Shown: piece by piece, positions 7,315 to 12,636 of the stretch
How the letters are laid out: every line of letters begins with the position of its first letter
Numbering within the stretch: the first letter of the stretch is position 1
Assembly (NCBI GenBank): GCA_028290345.1
Contig: JAQGKB010000225.1
Coordinates: 1 to 12,636 of the forward strand
Direction of reading: 5' to 3'
DNA: 12,636 bases
Origin: Hyphomicrobiales bacterium
GTDB lineage: Bacteria > Pseudomonadota > Alphaproteobacteria > Rhizobiales > Devosiaceae
Program-made: the position numbers and the translations under genes
Notes under the pieces: generated by a model
What the model was told of the DNA's origin: nothing
Seen by the model: the letters and a program-made list of their open reading frames with translations, nothing else
Database searches by the model: none

Positions 7315-7383
7315 GCCCGCAAGGTTCGCTGGTGACCCGAGACGGCATCATTCCCGCCTGCGCGGTGAGAGAGCGCTGCCCTC

Positions 7384-7938
7384 TCAAGACCCACCATTGA
7401 TGTTGCCGCACTGGATCGCCCCCAGCATCTTCTCATAGCGCTGGCGCACGGCGGGGTAAGGCGGAGCCAGTCGCACCACGACGAAGACGTCGTTGCTGTT
7501 GGATTGGACGATCAGCAAGCCCTCGGCGATATCGAGTTTCTGTTGGGCGAGCAGCCGGGTTTGGGCGTCGTTGAAGATGCCGAGGTCCAGCGTCTGGCCG
7601 ATGCCGTCGCGATTGGTGGTCGAATAGATCACGGCGCCCGCGCGGTTGTAGACGGCGAGCGACCAGAATGCGTCGGGCAGGGTGCCGCTGACGACGCCGG
7701 GGCCGGTGCCGAGGTTCATCTGGCACACGGCGTATGACAGTTCGGGATCGAGCCGCAACGGGTTGGGCGCGCCGGCGGCCACGGCGGGCAGTACCACGGC
7801 CTTGTTGTTGGCGCCCAGTTCGGCGACGCGGCTCCAGACGTCGCGGCTGGCCAGGGCCGGCAGGCTGAGGATGACCACGAGGTGGATCAGCACGCCGGCG
7901 AGAACGCCGGCCAGCATCCAGAGCACGATGCGCATCAT
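7384..7938 (-). CDS. DUF1254 family membrane protein
   Basis: This is a 184-residue protein with an N-terminal membrane anchor (RIVLWMLAGVLAGVLIHLVVIL). A periplasmic domain follows with LDPELSYAVCQMNLGTGP, DAFWSLAVYNRAGAVIYSTTNRD and AEGLLIVQSNSNDVFVVVRL, a pattern typical of the short DUF1254 proteins of Rhizobiales. In other bacteria DUF1254 and DUF1214 are fused in one long protein; here they are separate neighbouring genes. I chose the ATG at 7938 because it overlaps the DUF1214 stop as ATGA and has GGAGG 7 bases upstream. A GTG at 7944 and an ATG at 7935 are close alternatives. It is the last gene of the penicillin-binding-protein operon. Its function is unknown; the operon points to the envelope. 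Confidence 0.82.
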   Translation of the reverse strand: MMRIVLWMLAGVLAGVLIHLVVILSLPALASRDVWSRVAELGANNKAVVLPAVAAGAPNPLRLDPELSYAVCQMNLGTGPGVVSGTLPDAFWSLAVYNRAGAVIYSTTNRDGIGQTLDLGIFNDAQTRLLAQQKLDIAEGLLIVQSNSNDVFVVVRLAPPYPAVRQRYEKMLGAIQCGNINGGS

Positions 7939-8513
7939 GAGCACGCCTCCCGCAGGATGGCGGGCAGGGCGTCGACGCCGCCGGCAAAGCCGGAAAGCAC
8001 GGCGGCGGTATCGTAGAGCGTCAACACCAGCGAGAACGGTCCGTCGCCGGCGATCTCCAGCCAGTTGCGCGGGCTGAGCCTCTTGGCGACATAGACCACG
8101 GTTGCGCCGTCATTGGCGCGGGCGATGCGGGCGCTCTGGATCGATGCCGGGCCACCCGGCCGGGCAATGTTGATACCATCGGACGCGGTCGCGGCCAGCG
8201 TCCAGAACGTCGCGACGGGCGTGCTGCCATCGATCCGGTAGCGGCAGCGCCGGTCGAGCGGCTTGCCCTCGCTATCGCTGGTGGCGACGAATTGCAGGCC
8301 CTCGCTCTGGCCCAGTTGCAGCGCCCCATTTCGGGCCATGTAGGCGCGCGTATAGGGATCGGGCGCGGGCATGCCCACCGCCGGCCAGGCGGTCCACGGG
8401 CCGACGCGCAACGCTCCGAACAGGCGTCCATCGCTGAGCGCGAAATAGCTCAGCCCGAAACCAATGACGAGCGCGATGGCCGCGGCCAGCACAAAATGGG
8501 CCAGAAACCGCAC
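7935..8513 (-). CDS. DUF1214 family membrane protein
   Basis: This is a 192-residue protein with an N-terminal helix (HFVLAAAIALVIGFGLSYFAL) and an exported domain carrying DUF1214-like patterns: PDPYTRAYMARNGALQLG, LDRRCRYRIDGSTPVATFWTLA, LSPRNWLEIAGDGPFSLVLTLYDT and a C-terminal LPAILREAC. Its GTG start at 8513 directly abuts the TAG stop of the penicillin-binding protein, and its own TGA overlaps the next ATG by 4 bases, so all three genes are almost certainly co-translated. Family members are annotated only by domain of unknown function. The constant pairing with DUF1254 suggests that the two products interact at the inner membrane, which is inference. Confidence 0.83.
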   Translation of the reverse strand: MRFLAHFVLAAAIALVIGFGLSYFALSDGRLFGALRVGPWTAWPAVGMPAPDPYTRAYMARNGALQLGQSEGLQFVATSDSEGKPLDRRCRYRIDGSTPVATFWTLAATASDGINIARPGGPASIQSARIARANDGATVVYVAKRLSPRNWLEIAGDGPFSLVLTLYDTAAVLSGFAGGVDALPAILREACS

Positions 8514-10676
8514 CTAGTTGCTCGTGACCGGCTGGGTGACCGTCAGCGAGGCCTGATCGGCCGTAGGCTTGGCGGTCTTTATCGAGGCATCGAGCATATC
8601 GGCGAGATCGAGCAGTTTCAGCGCCGCTTCGGGGCTGAGCGTGGGCGGTCGTTCGGCCTGTACCGGCGTCGCGGGCGCGTCGGCCGCGGCCGTCGTGACC
8701 ACGAACGGGACCGGCTTTACGTCCACACCCGGCACCGGCTTGATCTCGATATTGGTGTGGGCATATGCCATGAATTTCTGCCAGGCCGTAGCCGGCCAGG
8801 TGCCGCCGGTGATGTTGTTGGTGGCGCTGTAATCGTCATTGCCCATCCAGACCGTGGCGACGTAGTTGCCGGTGAAGCCGCAGAACCAGGCGTCGCGGAA
8901 GGAACTAGTAGTGCCGGTCTTGCCCAATACCGGAACCCCCGGCACGTCGGCGCGCCGGCCGGTGCCGCTGGTGACCACGGCGCGCATCAGCTGCCGCATG
9001 TAATCGACCGTCTGGTCGCTGAGGACCTTTGTCCGCGGCGCATTGACGTCGGCCTCGTAAATGGTCTCGCCCCGCAGCGTCGAAATCTTGGTGATGCCAT
9101 AGGCTGGGGTCTTGTAGCCGCCGCTGGCGATCACCGAATAGGACGAAGCCATGTCGATGACGCTGACCGACGCGACGCCGAGCGCCAGCGAGCGGGTGAC
9201 CGGGAAATCATTGGTGATGCCCATGCGGTGCGCCATATCGGCGATCGGCTGCCGCCCGGTCTTGATCGACAGGTTCACCGCCACCGTATTGAGCGATTCG
9301 GCGAAGGCGTGCTGCAGGTTGACCTGCCCGGCGAAGGCGCGCTCGAAGTTCTGCGGGCACCAGTCGCCGATGCAGATCGGCCGGTCACTGATCGTCGAGG
9401 TGGGTTTCAGCCCAAGCTGTTCGAACGCGGTGGAATAGACGAAGAGCTTGAACGACGAGCCGGGCTGGCGATTGGCGATGATCGCACGGTTGAACTGGCT
9501 CTTGCCATAGTCGACGCCGCCGACCATGGCGCGCATCGCCCCGTTCGGCTCGGTGACCACCATCGCGCCCTCGCTGATCTTGGCCTGCTCGCCATTGTCG
9601 CGGATGACCGAGGTGACCGCGTCCTCGGCGTAGGATTGCAGCACTGGATCGATGGTGGTGCGCACCACGAGATTAGCGCTGTCCGTCTTGCCGGCCACCA
9701 GTTGCTTGGTCTGATCGAAGGCCCAGTCGAGGAAGTAGTTCGGCGAGTTGACGGTCGCGCTGCGATCCACCGGCGTTGCCGGGTTGCGCCGCGCCGCGGT
9801 GACCTGGCCTTCGGTCAGGAAGCCCGCATCGACCATGTTGGAAAGCACCTGGTTGGCGCGCCCGCGCGCCGCGGCTAGGTCGACGTGCGGCGCATATTTT
9901 TGCGGCGCCTTGAACAGGCCCGCCAGCATAGCCGCCTCGGCAAGGTTGATGTCGGTGACCTTCTTGCCGAAATAGAATTCGGCGGCCGCCGCCACCCCGA
10001 CATTGCCGCCGCCCATATAGGCGTGGTCGAAATAGAGTTTCAGGATCTCATCCTTGCTGTAGTGGCCCTCGAGCCACATGGCGAGGAAGGCCTCCTCGAT
10101 CTTGCGCTGTACCGTGCGTTCCGGCGAGAGGAACAGGTTTTTGGCCAATTGCTGGGTCAGCGACGAGCCGCCCTGCCGCACGCCATCGGCCTGCGCATTG
10201 GTGACCAGTGCGCGCGCGGTGCCCCAGACGTCGATGCCGAAATGCTCGAAGAAGCGCCGGTCCTCGGTCGCGATGGTCGCCTTGATCAGGTAGTCGGGCA
10301 GCTTGCTCAGTGGATAGGAATCGTCGGCCCTAATGCCGCGCCGCCCGATCTCGTCACCATAGCGATCGAGGAACACCACCGAATAATCTTCCGGCTTGCT
10401 GAAGGTGCCCGACGCCGTGGCATCGAACGCCGGCAGGGCCAAAACTGTCATCAGCACCGCGCCGATGGAGCCGAAGGTGAAGGCGTCGGACGCCAGTTCC
10501 ACGAACAGCCGCTTGAGGCCGCTGACGTGAAAGATCGACATGAAGTCCTGAAAGCGCGTATACCCGCGCCCAAGCGAGTGCCAGAACTCGTAGATTGCGG
10601 TATCGAGCCACGCATCGGCATCGAGCATGCGCGACTTTTTAGGACGCTTCTGTTTGTGGTAGAACGGGTCCTGCAC
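8514..10676 (-). CDS. Class A penicillin-binding protein, bifunctional
   Basis: This is a 720-residue peptidoglycan synthase. It has a short cytoplasmic segment (MQDPFYHKQKRPKKSR, then DAWLD), a membrane helix at about 66-84, and a GT51 glycosyltransferase domain at about 100-290 with ATEDRRFFEHFG (catalytic Glu138), QGGSSLTQQLAKN and RKIEEAFLA. The transpeptidase domain spans about 340-640 with SSFK (catalytic Ser407), SLN (461-463) and KTGTT (Lys586). All active-site motifs are intact. It polymerises and crosslinks glycan strands in the periplasm. It lacks the large insert of the biggest PBP1a proteins. The reading frame stays open to 10961, but that extension overlaps the divergent YcgN-family gene and reads like noncoding DNA. 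The GTG at 10676 has a strong GGGAGAGG 6 bases upstream and gives the usual QDPF N-terminus. DUF1214 and DUF1254 follow as one operon. Confidence 0.93.
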   Translation of the reverse strand: MQDPFYHKQKRPKKSRMLDADAWLDTAIYEFWHSLGRGYTRFQDFMSIFHVSGLKRLFVELASDAFTFGSIGAVLMTVLALPAFDATASGTFSKPEDYSVVFLDRYGDEIGRRGIRADDSYPLSKLPDYLIKATIATEDRRFFEHFGIDVWGTARALVTNAQADGVRQGGSSLTQQLAKNLFLSPERTVQRKIEEAFLAMWLEGHYSKDEILKLYFDHAYMGGGNVGVAAAAEFYFGKKVTDINLAEAAMLAGLFKAPQKYAPHVDLAAARGRANQVLSNMVDAGFLTEGQVTAARRNPATPVDRSATVNSPNYFLDWAFDQTKQLVAGKTDSANLVVRTTIDPVLQSYAEDAVTSVIRDNGEQAKISEGAMVVTEPNGAMRAMVGGVDYGKSQFNRAIIANRQPGSSFKLFVYSTAFEQLGLKPTSTISDRPICIGDWCPQNFERAFAGQVNLQHAFAESLNTVAVNLSIKTGRQPIADMAHRMGITNDFPVTRSLALGVASVSVIDMASSYSVIASGGYKTPAYGITKISTLRGETIYEADVNAPRTKVLSDQTVDYMRQLMRAVVTSGTGRRADVPGVPVLGKTGTTSSFRDAWFCGFTGNYVATVWMGNDDYSATNNITGGTWPATAWQKFMAYAHTNIEIKPVPGVDVKPVPFVVTTAAADAPATPVQAERPPTLSPEAALKLLDLADMLDASIKTAKPTADQASLTVTQPVTSN

Positions 10677-10705
10677 CGATAACCTCTCCCGCGTCGCCAA
10701 TGCCG

Positions 10706-10734
10706 ATTGTCCGCAATTATCGGGTTCTAAGCAA
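10706..10734 (-). promoter_or_regulatory. Candidate sigma-70-like promoter of the PBP operon
   Basis: On the minus strand TTGCTT (plus coordinates 10734-10729) is separated by exactly 17 bases from GACAAT (10711-10706). A start near 10699 would leave a leader of about 23 bases that contains the GGGAGAGG ribosome site before the GTG at 10676. Both boxes match the consensus only in part, so this is a guess from spacing and position. Confidence 0.35.
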
Positions 10735-10800
10735 GGCACTCGCTCGAATATGATCAGCCTATACCCAAAGCAAGTGCAAACCCTGAACGAGTAAGACGCA

Positions 10801-11256
10801 ATGGCCTTCTGGGACGAAAAGCCGCTTAGCGAAATGAGCCAGACGGAGTGGGAATCGCTCTGCGACGGCTGCGGGCGCTGCTGCCTGGTCAAGCTCGAAG
10901 ACGACGATAGCGGCGAGATCATCACCTCCGACGTGCGCTGCCAGCTGCTCGACGGCGACACCTGCCGGTGTACCGACTACCCCAACCGGCAGAAAAAAGT
11001 GCCCGATTGCATCAAGCTGACGCCGGAAAACGTCGCGACCATCAAATGGATCCCGACGACCTGCGCCTATCGGCGGCTGGCCGAAGGCAGGGGTCTCGCC
11101 TGGTGGCATCCGCTGATCTCCGGCGACCCCGAAACCGTGGTCGCCGCCGGCGTTTCGGTCCGCGGCCGCACGTTCGATGAACGTGAGATCAAGCCCGGCG
11201 AATGGGAAGAGCACGCGGTCGACTGGCCCGAATGGGAACCGCCGGAGGGGATTTAG
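10801..11256 (+). CDS. ycgN: YcgN family (UPF0260) cysteine-cluster protein
   Basis: This 151-residue cytoplasmic protein is full length for the UPF0260/YcgN family. The cysteine cluster CDGCGRCC (Cys21, 24, 27, 28) is followed by Cys47, CRC (55, 57), Cys70 and Cys88 in the family pattern (VRCQLLDGDTCRCTDY, then VPDCIKLTP). These belong to the CxxCxxCC domain class thought to bind zinc or an iron-sulfur centre; the cellular role is not established. The C-terminal patterns LAWWHPLISGD and EREIKPGEWEEH are also typical. The ATG at 10801 starts the conserved FWDEKPL sequence. It diverges from the penicillin-binding-protein operon across a 124-base gap. TATGAT at 10749-10754 could be its -10 box, with only a poor -35 (TTCTAA) 18 bases before it. 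Confidence 0.92.
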   Translation: MAFWDEKPLSEMSQTEWESLCDGCGRCCLVKLEDDDSGEIITSDVRCQLLDGDTCRCTDYPNRQKKVPDCIKLTPENVATIKWIPTTCAYRRLAEGRGLAWWHPLISGDPETVVAAGVSVRGRTFDEREIKPGEWEEHAVDWPEWEPPEGI

Positions 11257-11324
11257 GGGTGGAGGTGCGAGCTTAGCGCAGCGGTTGCGCACGCACCCGC
11301 CCCAAGCCCCCCAACCGTCCCACT

Positions 11325-11360
11325 ATTCGCCATCCTCGGGTCGAGCCGAGGGTAACGACC
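11325..11360 (-). repeat. Half copy of the double-hairpin repeat
   Basis: One hairpin (CCTCGG/CCGAGG, 11334-11339 with 11346-11351) lies between the two end sequences of the full element: ATTCGCCA on the left, like ATTCGTCA, and GTAACGACC on the right, like GTGACGACC. It looks like a single-hairpin deletion form of the repeat found at 4860-4958 and 11418-11516. It is oriented like the neighbouring full copy and lies 57 bases from it. Confidence 0.65.
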
Positions 11361-11417
11361 GGGTTAGGGAGATGTTTGGTGCCGCAGCACCTCAGACCCC
11401 AGGCACCTCACCACCCT

Positions 11418-11516
11418 CTCATTCGTCATTCTCGCGCTTGACGCGAGAACCCAGGCTTGTGGCAAGCACCACCGCATGCAGTCTGGGCCCTCGGGTCGAG
11501 CCCGAGGGTGACGACC
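11418..11516 (-). repeat. 99-bp double-hairpin dispersed repeat, copy 2 (inverted)
   Basis: This is the inverted partner of the element at 4860-4958, 87 of 99 bases identical without gaps. The hairpins are TTCTCGCG/CGCGAGAA (11429-11436, 11442-11449) and CCCTCGGG/CCCGAGGG (11488-11495, 11501-11508). In the first hairpin all four differences from copy 1 form two compensatory pairs (C-G to T-A and A-T to G-C), so the stem stays perfect. The other eight differences are all in the central core. It lies in the 424-base gene-free stretch between the YcgN-family and KTSC genes. Confidence 0.85.
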
Positions 11517-11540
11517 GGGTGGGGGAGTGGTGGGGTGGGG
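11517..11540 (+). other. G-quadruplex motif
   Basis: GGG-T-GGGGG-AGTGGT-GGGG-T-GGGG satisfies the G3+ N1-7 rule for four tracts. It follows directly on the end of repeat copy 2. The rest of 11541-11640 holds a short duplicated CGAGCGGTGG (11545-11554 and 11563-11572) and C-rich sequence without a gene. Folding in the cell is inference. Confidence 0.55.
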
Positions 11541-11640
11541 TGGTGACGAGCGGTGGCGAGGTCTCGAGCGGTGGGGAGCAGCCCTCGCACCCGCTTCCCG
11601 CCGCAACTTATCCCTCTTCTCCCCCCGTGTCGGAGCAGGG

Positions 11641-11674
11641 CTATAGTTTGGGTATGGTCGCAGAAGTGGGGCCG
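11641..11674 (+). repeat. Direct repeat A beside the KTSC gene
   Basis: This 34-base stretch starts CTATAGTTTGGGTATGGTCG and matches repeat B (11972-12005) at 27 of 34 positions without gaps. Both copies are preceded by CTTATCCC (11607-11614 here, 34 bases before the repeat). It begins 7 bases before the KTSC stop-codon end of the region and lies on the downstream side of that gene. It may be a duplicated promoter or a mark of an insertion; its nature is unknown. Confidence 0.55.
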
Positions 11675-11680
11675 GAGAGT

Positions 11681-11896
11681 TCAGGCTTCGCTGGCGTCGT
11701 CGACTTCGCGAGAGCGGAAGACGTCGCGGATGCGGATGTTGAAGAAGCGGCCTTTGGACAGCGCCAGCCGGAACGCCTCGGCAGTTTCGGGCGGCACGTC
11801 GAAATAATCGTAGCGCTTGCCGCTCGGCACGAACCAGATCGAGAGCGTTCCCGTCTGGGGATCATACGAGCTTTTCCGGACCACCGATGATGGCAT
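11681..11896 (-). CDS. KTSC domain protein
   Basis: This 71-residue protein is almost entirely a KTSC domain (named after the C-terminal part of some lysyl-tRNA synthetases). The diagnostic patterns are SSVVRKSSYDPQTGTLSIWF, SGKRYDYFDVPPETAEAF and the SKGRFFNIRIRDVF end. Stand-alone KTSC proteins are common in bacteria and phages; the domain is thought to bind nucleic acid or protein, and its function is not established. The ATG at 11896 has a strong AGGAGGAGG about 6 bases upstream. The gene is transcribed away from the terminase genes and lies between two imperfect direct repeats (A and B). A link to the neighbouring gene-transfer or prophage cluster is possible but is inference. Confidence 0.87.
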   Translation of the reverse strand: MPSSVVRKSSYDPQTGTLSIWFVPSGKRYDYFDVPPETAEAFRLALSKGRFFNIRIRDVFRSREVDDASEA

Positions 11897-11971
11897 CGCT
11901 TGCCTCCTCCTGAGGAAAAATTCCAGCGCGACGATTTGGTTGCGATCTTATCCCCGCGTGCCGGTGATGTC

Positions 11972-12005
11972 CCATAGTTCGGCTACGGTCGAAGAATTGG
12001 GACCG
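11972..12005 (+). repeat. Direct repeat B upstream of the terminase genes
   Basis: This 34-base stretch starts CCATAGTTCGGCTACGGTCG and ends 30 bases before the TTG start of the small terminase gene, matching repeat A at 27 of 34 positions. CTTATCCC occurs 25 bases before it (11947-11954). Its place just ahead of the terminase genes makes it a candidate promoter or operator for that cluster. Confidence 0.5.
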
Positions 12006-12035
12006 CCGGCCGGCGCCTGATCTTGTGAGCCCCTT

Positions 12036-12461
12036 TTGACCAAAGCAAAACCTTTCAAATCGAGCCCCGATTGGGCGGCGGTACAAGCCGACTATGAGAG
12101 CGGGCGCGACACCCTTGAAATCCTCTACCTCCGCCATGGCGTGACGGCATCGCAGTTCCGCAATGCGCGGCAGCGCGGCGGCTGGGTGTTGCGCAAGAAC
12201 CCGCTGGCCGCAAGCCGGAGCCACCTTATTTCACGCCTTTTCACCATCCTCGAACGGCAGATCACACACATGGAAGACGACAAAACCGCCAACGGCGACA
12301 AGGAAGTGACGCTGCTGGGCACTCTGGCCCGCAACCTCGAAAAGCTGATGAACCTGCAGGATGCGGACAAGGGATCCCGAAGCAATGACAAGAAAGCCGG
12401 CGACCTGGCCGACCTCCGCAAGCGACTTGTGCAGCGCATTGGCGAGCTTAAGCGCCGCTGA
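12036..12461 (+). CDS. Probable small terminase subunit, RcGTA gp1-like
   Basis: This is a 141-residue basic protein. Residues 12-50 form a helix-turn-helix of the small-terminase type (DWAAVQADYESGRDTLEIL, then LRHGVTASQFRNARQRGGW). The C-terminal half is a helical, likely coiled oligomerisation region with TLARNLEKLMNLQ and LRKRLVQRIGELKRR. Small terminase subunits recognise DNA for headful packaging and hand it to the large subunit; in the gene transfer agent of Rhodobacter this role belongs to the first gene of the cluster. The next gene encodes the large subunit, which supports the call. The TTG at 12036 is the only start in frame that keeps the whole N-terminus; its Shine-Dalgarno sequence is weak (GTGAG). 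The family call is by pattern and neighbourhood and is less certain than the large subunit. Confidence 0.68.
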   Translation: MTKAKPFKSSPDWAAVQADYESGRDTLEILYLRHGVTASQFRNARQRGGWVLRKNPLAASRSHLISRLFTILERQITHMEDDKTANGDKEVTLLGTLARNLEKLMNLQDADKGSRSNDKKAGDLADLRKRLVQRIGELKRR

Positions 12462-12636
12462 GATCGAGCTGCTGGTTATCGGGCTCAGCCCCGATGAGGT
12501 CGAAAATCTCGTTTTCGGCTGGCCGATCTGGGCCAGGCCGGGGCAATTGCCGCCGGACGGCGATTGGACCACCTGGCTGGTGATCGGCGGGCGTGGCTCC
12601 GGAAAAACCCGGGCCGGCGCCGAGTGGGTGCGGGCG
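12439..12636 (+). CDS. Large terminase subunit (partial, N-terminus)
   Basis: The frame runs off the window end after 66 residues. It contains LSPDEVENLVFGWPIWARPGQLPP and DWTTWLVIGGRGSGKTRAGAEWVR. The Walker A motif GGRGSGKT (residues 50-57), the GAEW after it and the WARPGQLPP before it are typical of the large terminase of RcGTA-like clusters (gene 2 type), the ATPase that packages DNA into heads. The TTG at 12439 gives MASLSAAEIELL and overlaps the small-subunit gene by 23 bases; TTG at 12427 is an alternative. The start is uncertain, the identity is firm. The nuclease domain lies outside the window. Confidence 0.85.
   Translation, partial: MASLSAAEIELLVIGLSPDEVENLVFGWPIWARPGQLPPDGDWTTWLVIGGRGSGKTRAGAEWVRA

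Noticed and set aside
7366..7386. Short inverted repeat TGAGAG/CTCTCA at the lipoprotein/DUF1254 junction
   Set aside because: Only six pairs with a nine-base loop and no T-run; too weak to call a terminator.
8292..9878. A 528-codon open frame on the plus strand
   Set aside because: It lies opposite the penicillin-binding protein and DUF1214 genes, whose motifs are certain. Its translation is rich in Arg, His and Gly as expected for the antisense of a GC-rich gene, and shows no domain.
9885..10682. A 265-codon open frame on the plus strand
   Set aside because: It is antisense to the glycosyltransferase domain of the penicillin-binding protein, with no recognisable motif.
11177..11890. A 237-codon plus-strand frame crossing the repeats
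   Set aside because: It overlaps the end of the YcgN-family gene, reads through the palindromic repeats and is antisense to the KTSC gene. The KTSC frame has a strong ribosome site and a clear domain.
1..12636. CRISPR array, rRNA, tRNA or insertion sequence
   Set aside because: No regularly spaced repeats, no tRNA cloverleaf or rRNA sequence and no transposase frame could be seen by eye on either strand.

Overview
The window looks like chromosome from a GC-rich alphaproteobacterium of the Hyphomicrobiales (Rhizobiales). This rests on the family mix: SufE next to a DUF5330 protein, DUF1491, DUF2336, split DUF1254/DUF1214 membrane proteins, a YcgN-type cysteine-cluster protein, and the start of a gene cluster like that of the Rhodobacter gene transfer agent (RcGTA). 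A CtrA-like site and GANTC sites in leaders also fit. A Devosia-like genome is my guess from the style of the intergenic repeats; nothing here proves the genus.

Layout. Positions 1-970 carry two minus-strand genes: sufE (iron-sulfur assembly) and a small DUF5330 protein, separated by a strong intrinsic terminator. Positions 1261-4748 are a plus-strand operon: a six-helix PAS sensor histidine kinase of the PleC/DivJ type, an overlapping membrane-anchored protein with two peptidoglycan-binding domains, and DUF1491. These run toward a minus-strand DUF2336 gene (5022-6164), with a convergent gap holding palindromes and a structured repeat. The divergent region 6165-6341 holds a near-consensus CtrA site. 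To its right are a likely unannotated 55-residue gene with a TTG start and an overlapping lipoprotein gene (to 7314).

Positions 7384-10676 form a tight minus-strand envelope operon, read from the right: a bifunctional class A penicillin-binding protein, then DUF1214 and DUF1254, joined by abutting or 4-nt overlapping stops and starts. A YcgN-family gene diverges from it at 10801. Positions 11257-11680 have no gene; they hold a second copy of the structured repeat, a half copy and a G-quadruplex motif. A small KTSC-domain gene (11681-11896, minus) lies between two imperfect direct repeats. From 12036 to the window end are a probable small terminase subunit and the first 66 residues of the large terminase subunit with its Walker A motif. 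This is the expected start of an RcGTA-like or prophage head cluster.

The window is mostly ordinary housekeeping and envelope chromosome. The least explained signals are the 99-bp double-hairpin repeat, whose two copies differ by compensatory stem changes, the 55-residue small gene, the CtrA-site arrangement, and the repeats flanking the KTSC gene beside the terminase genes.
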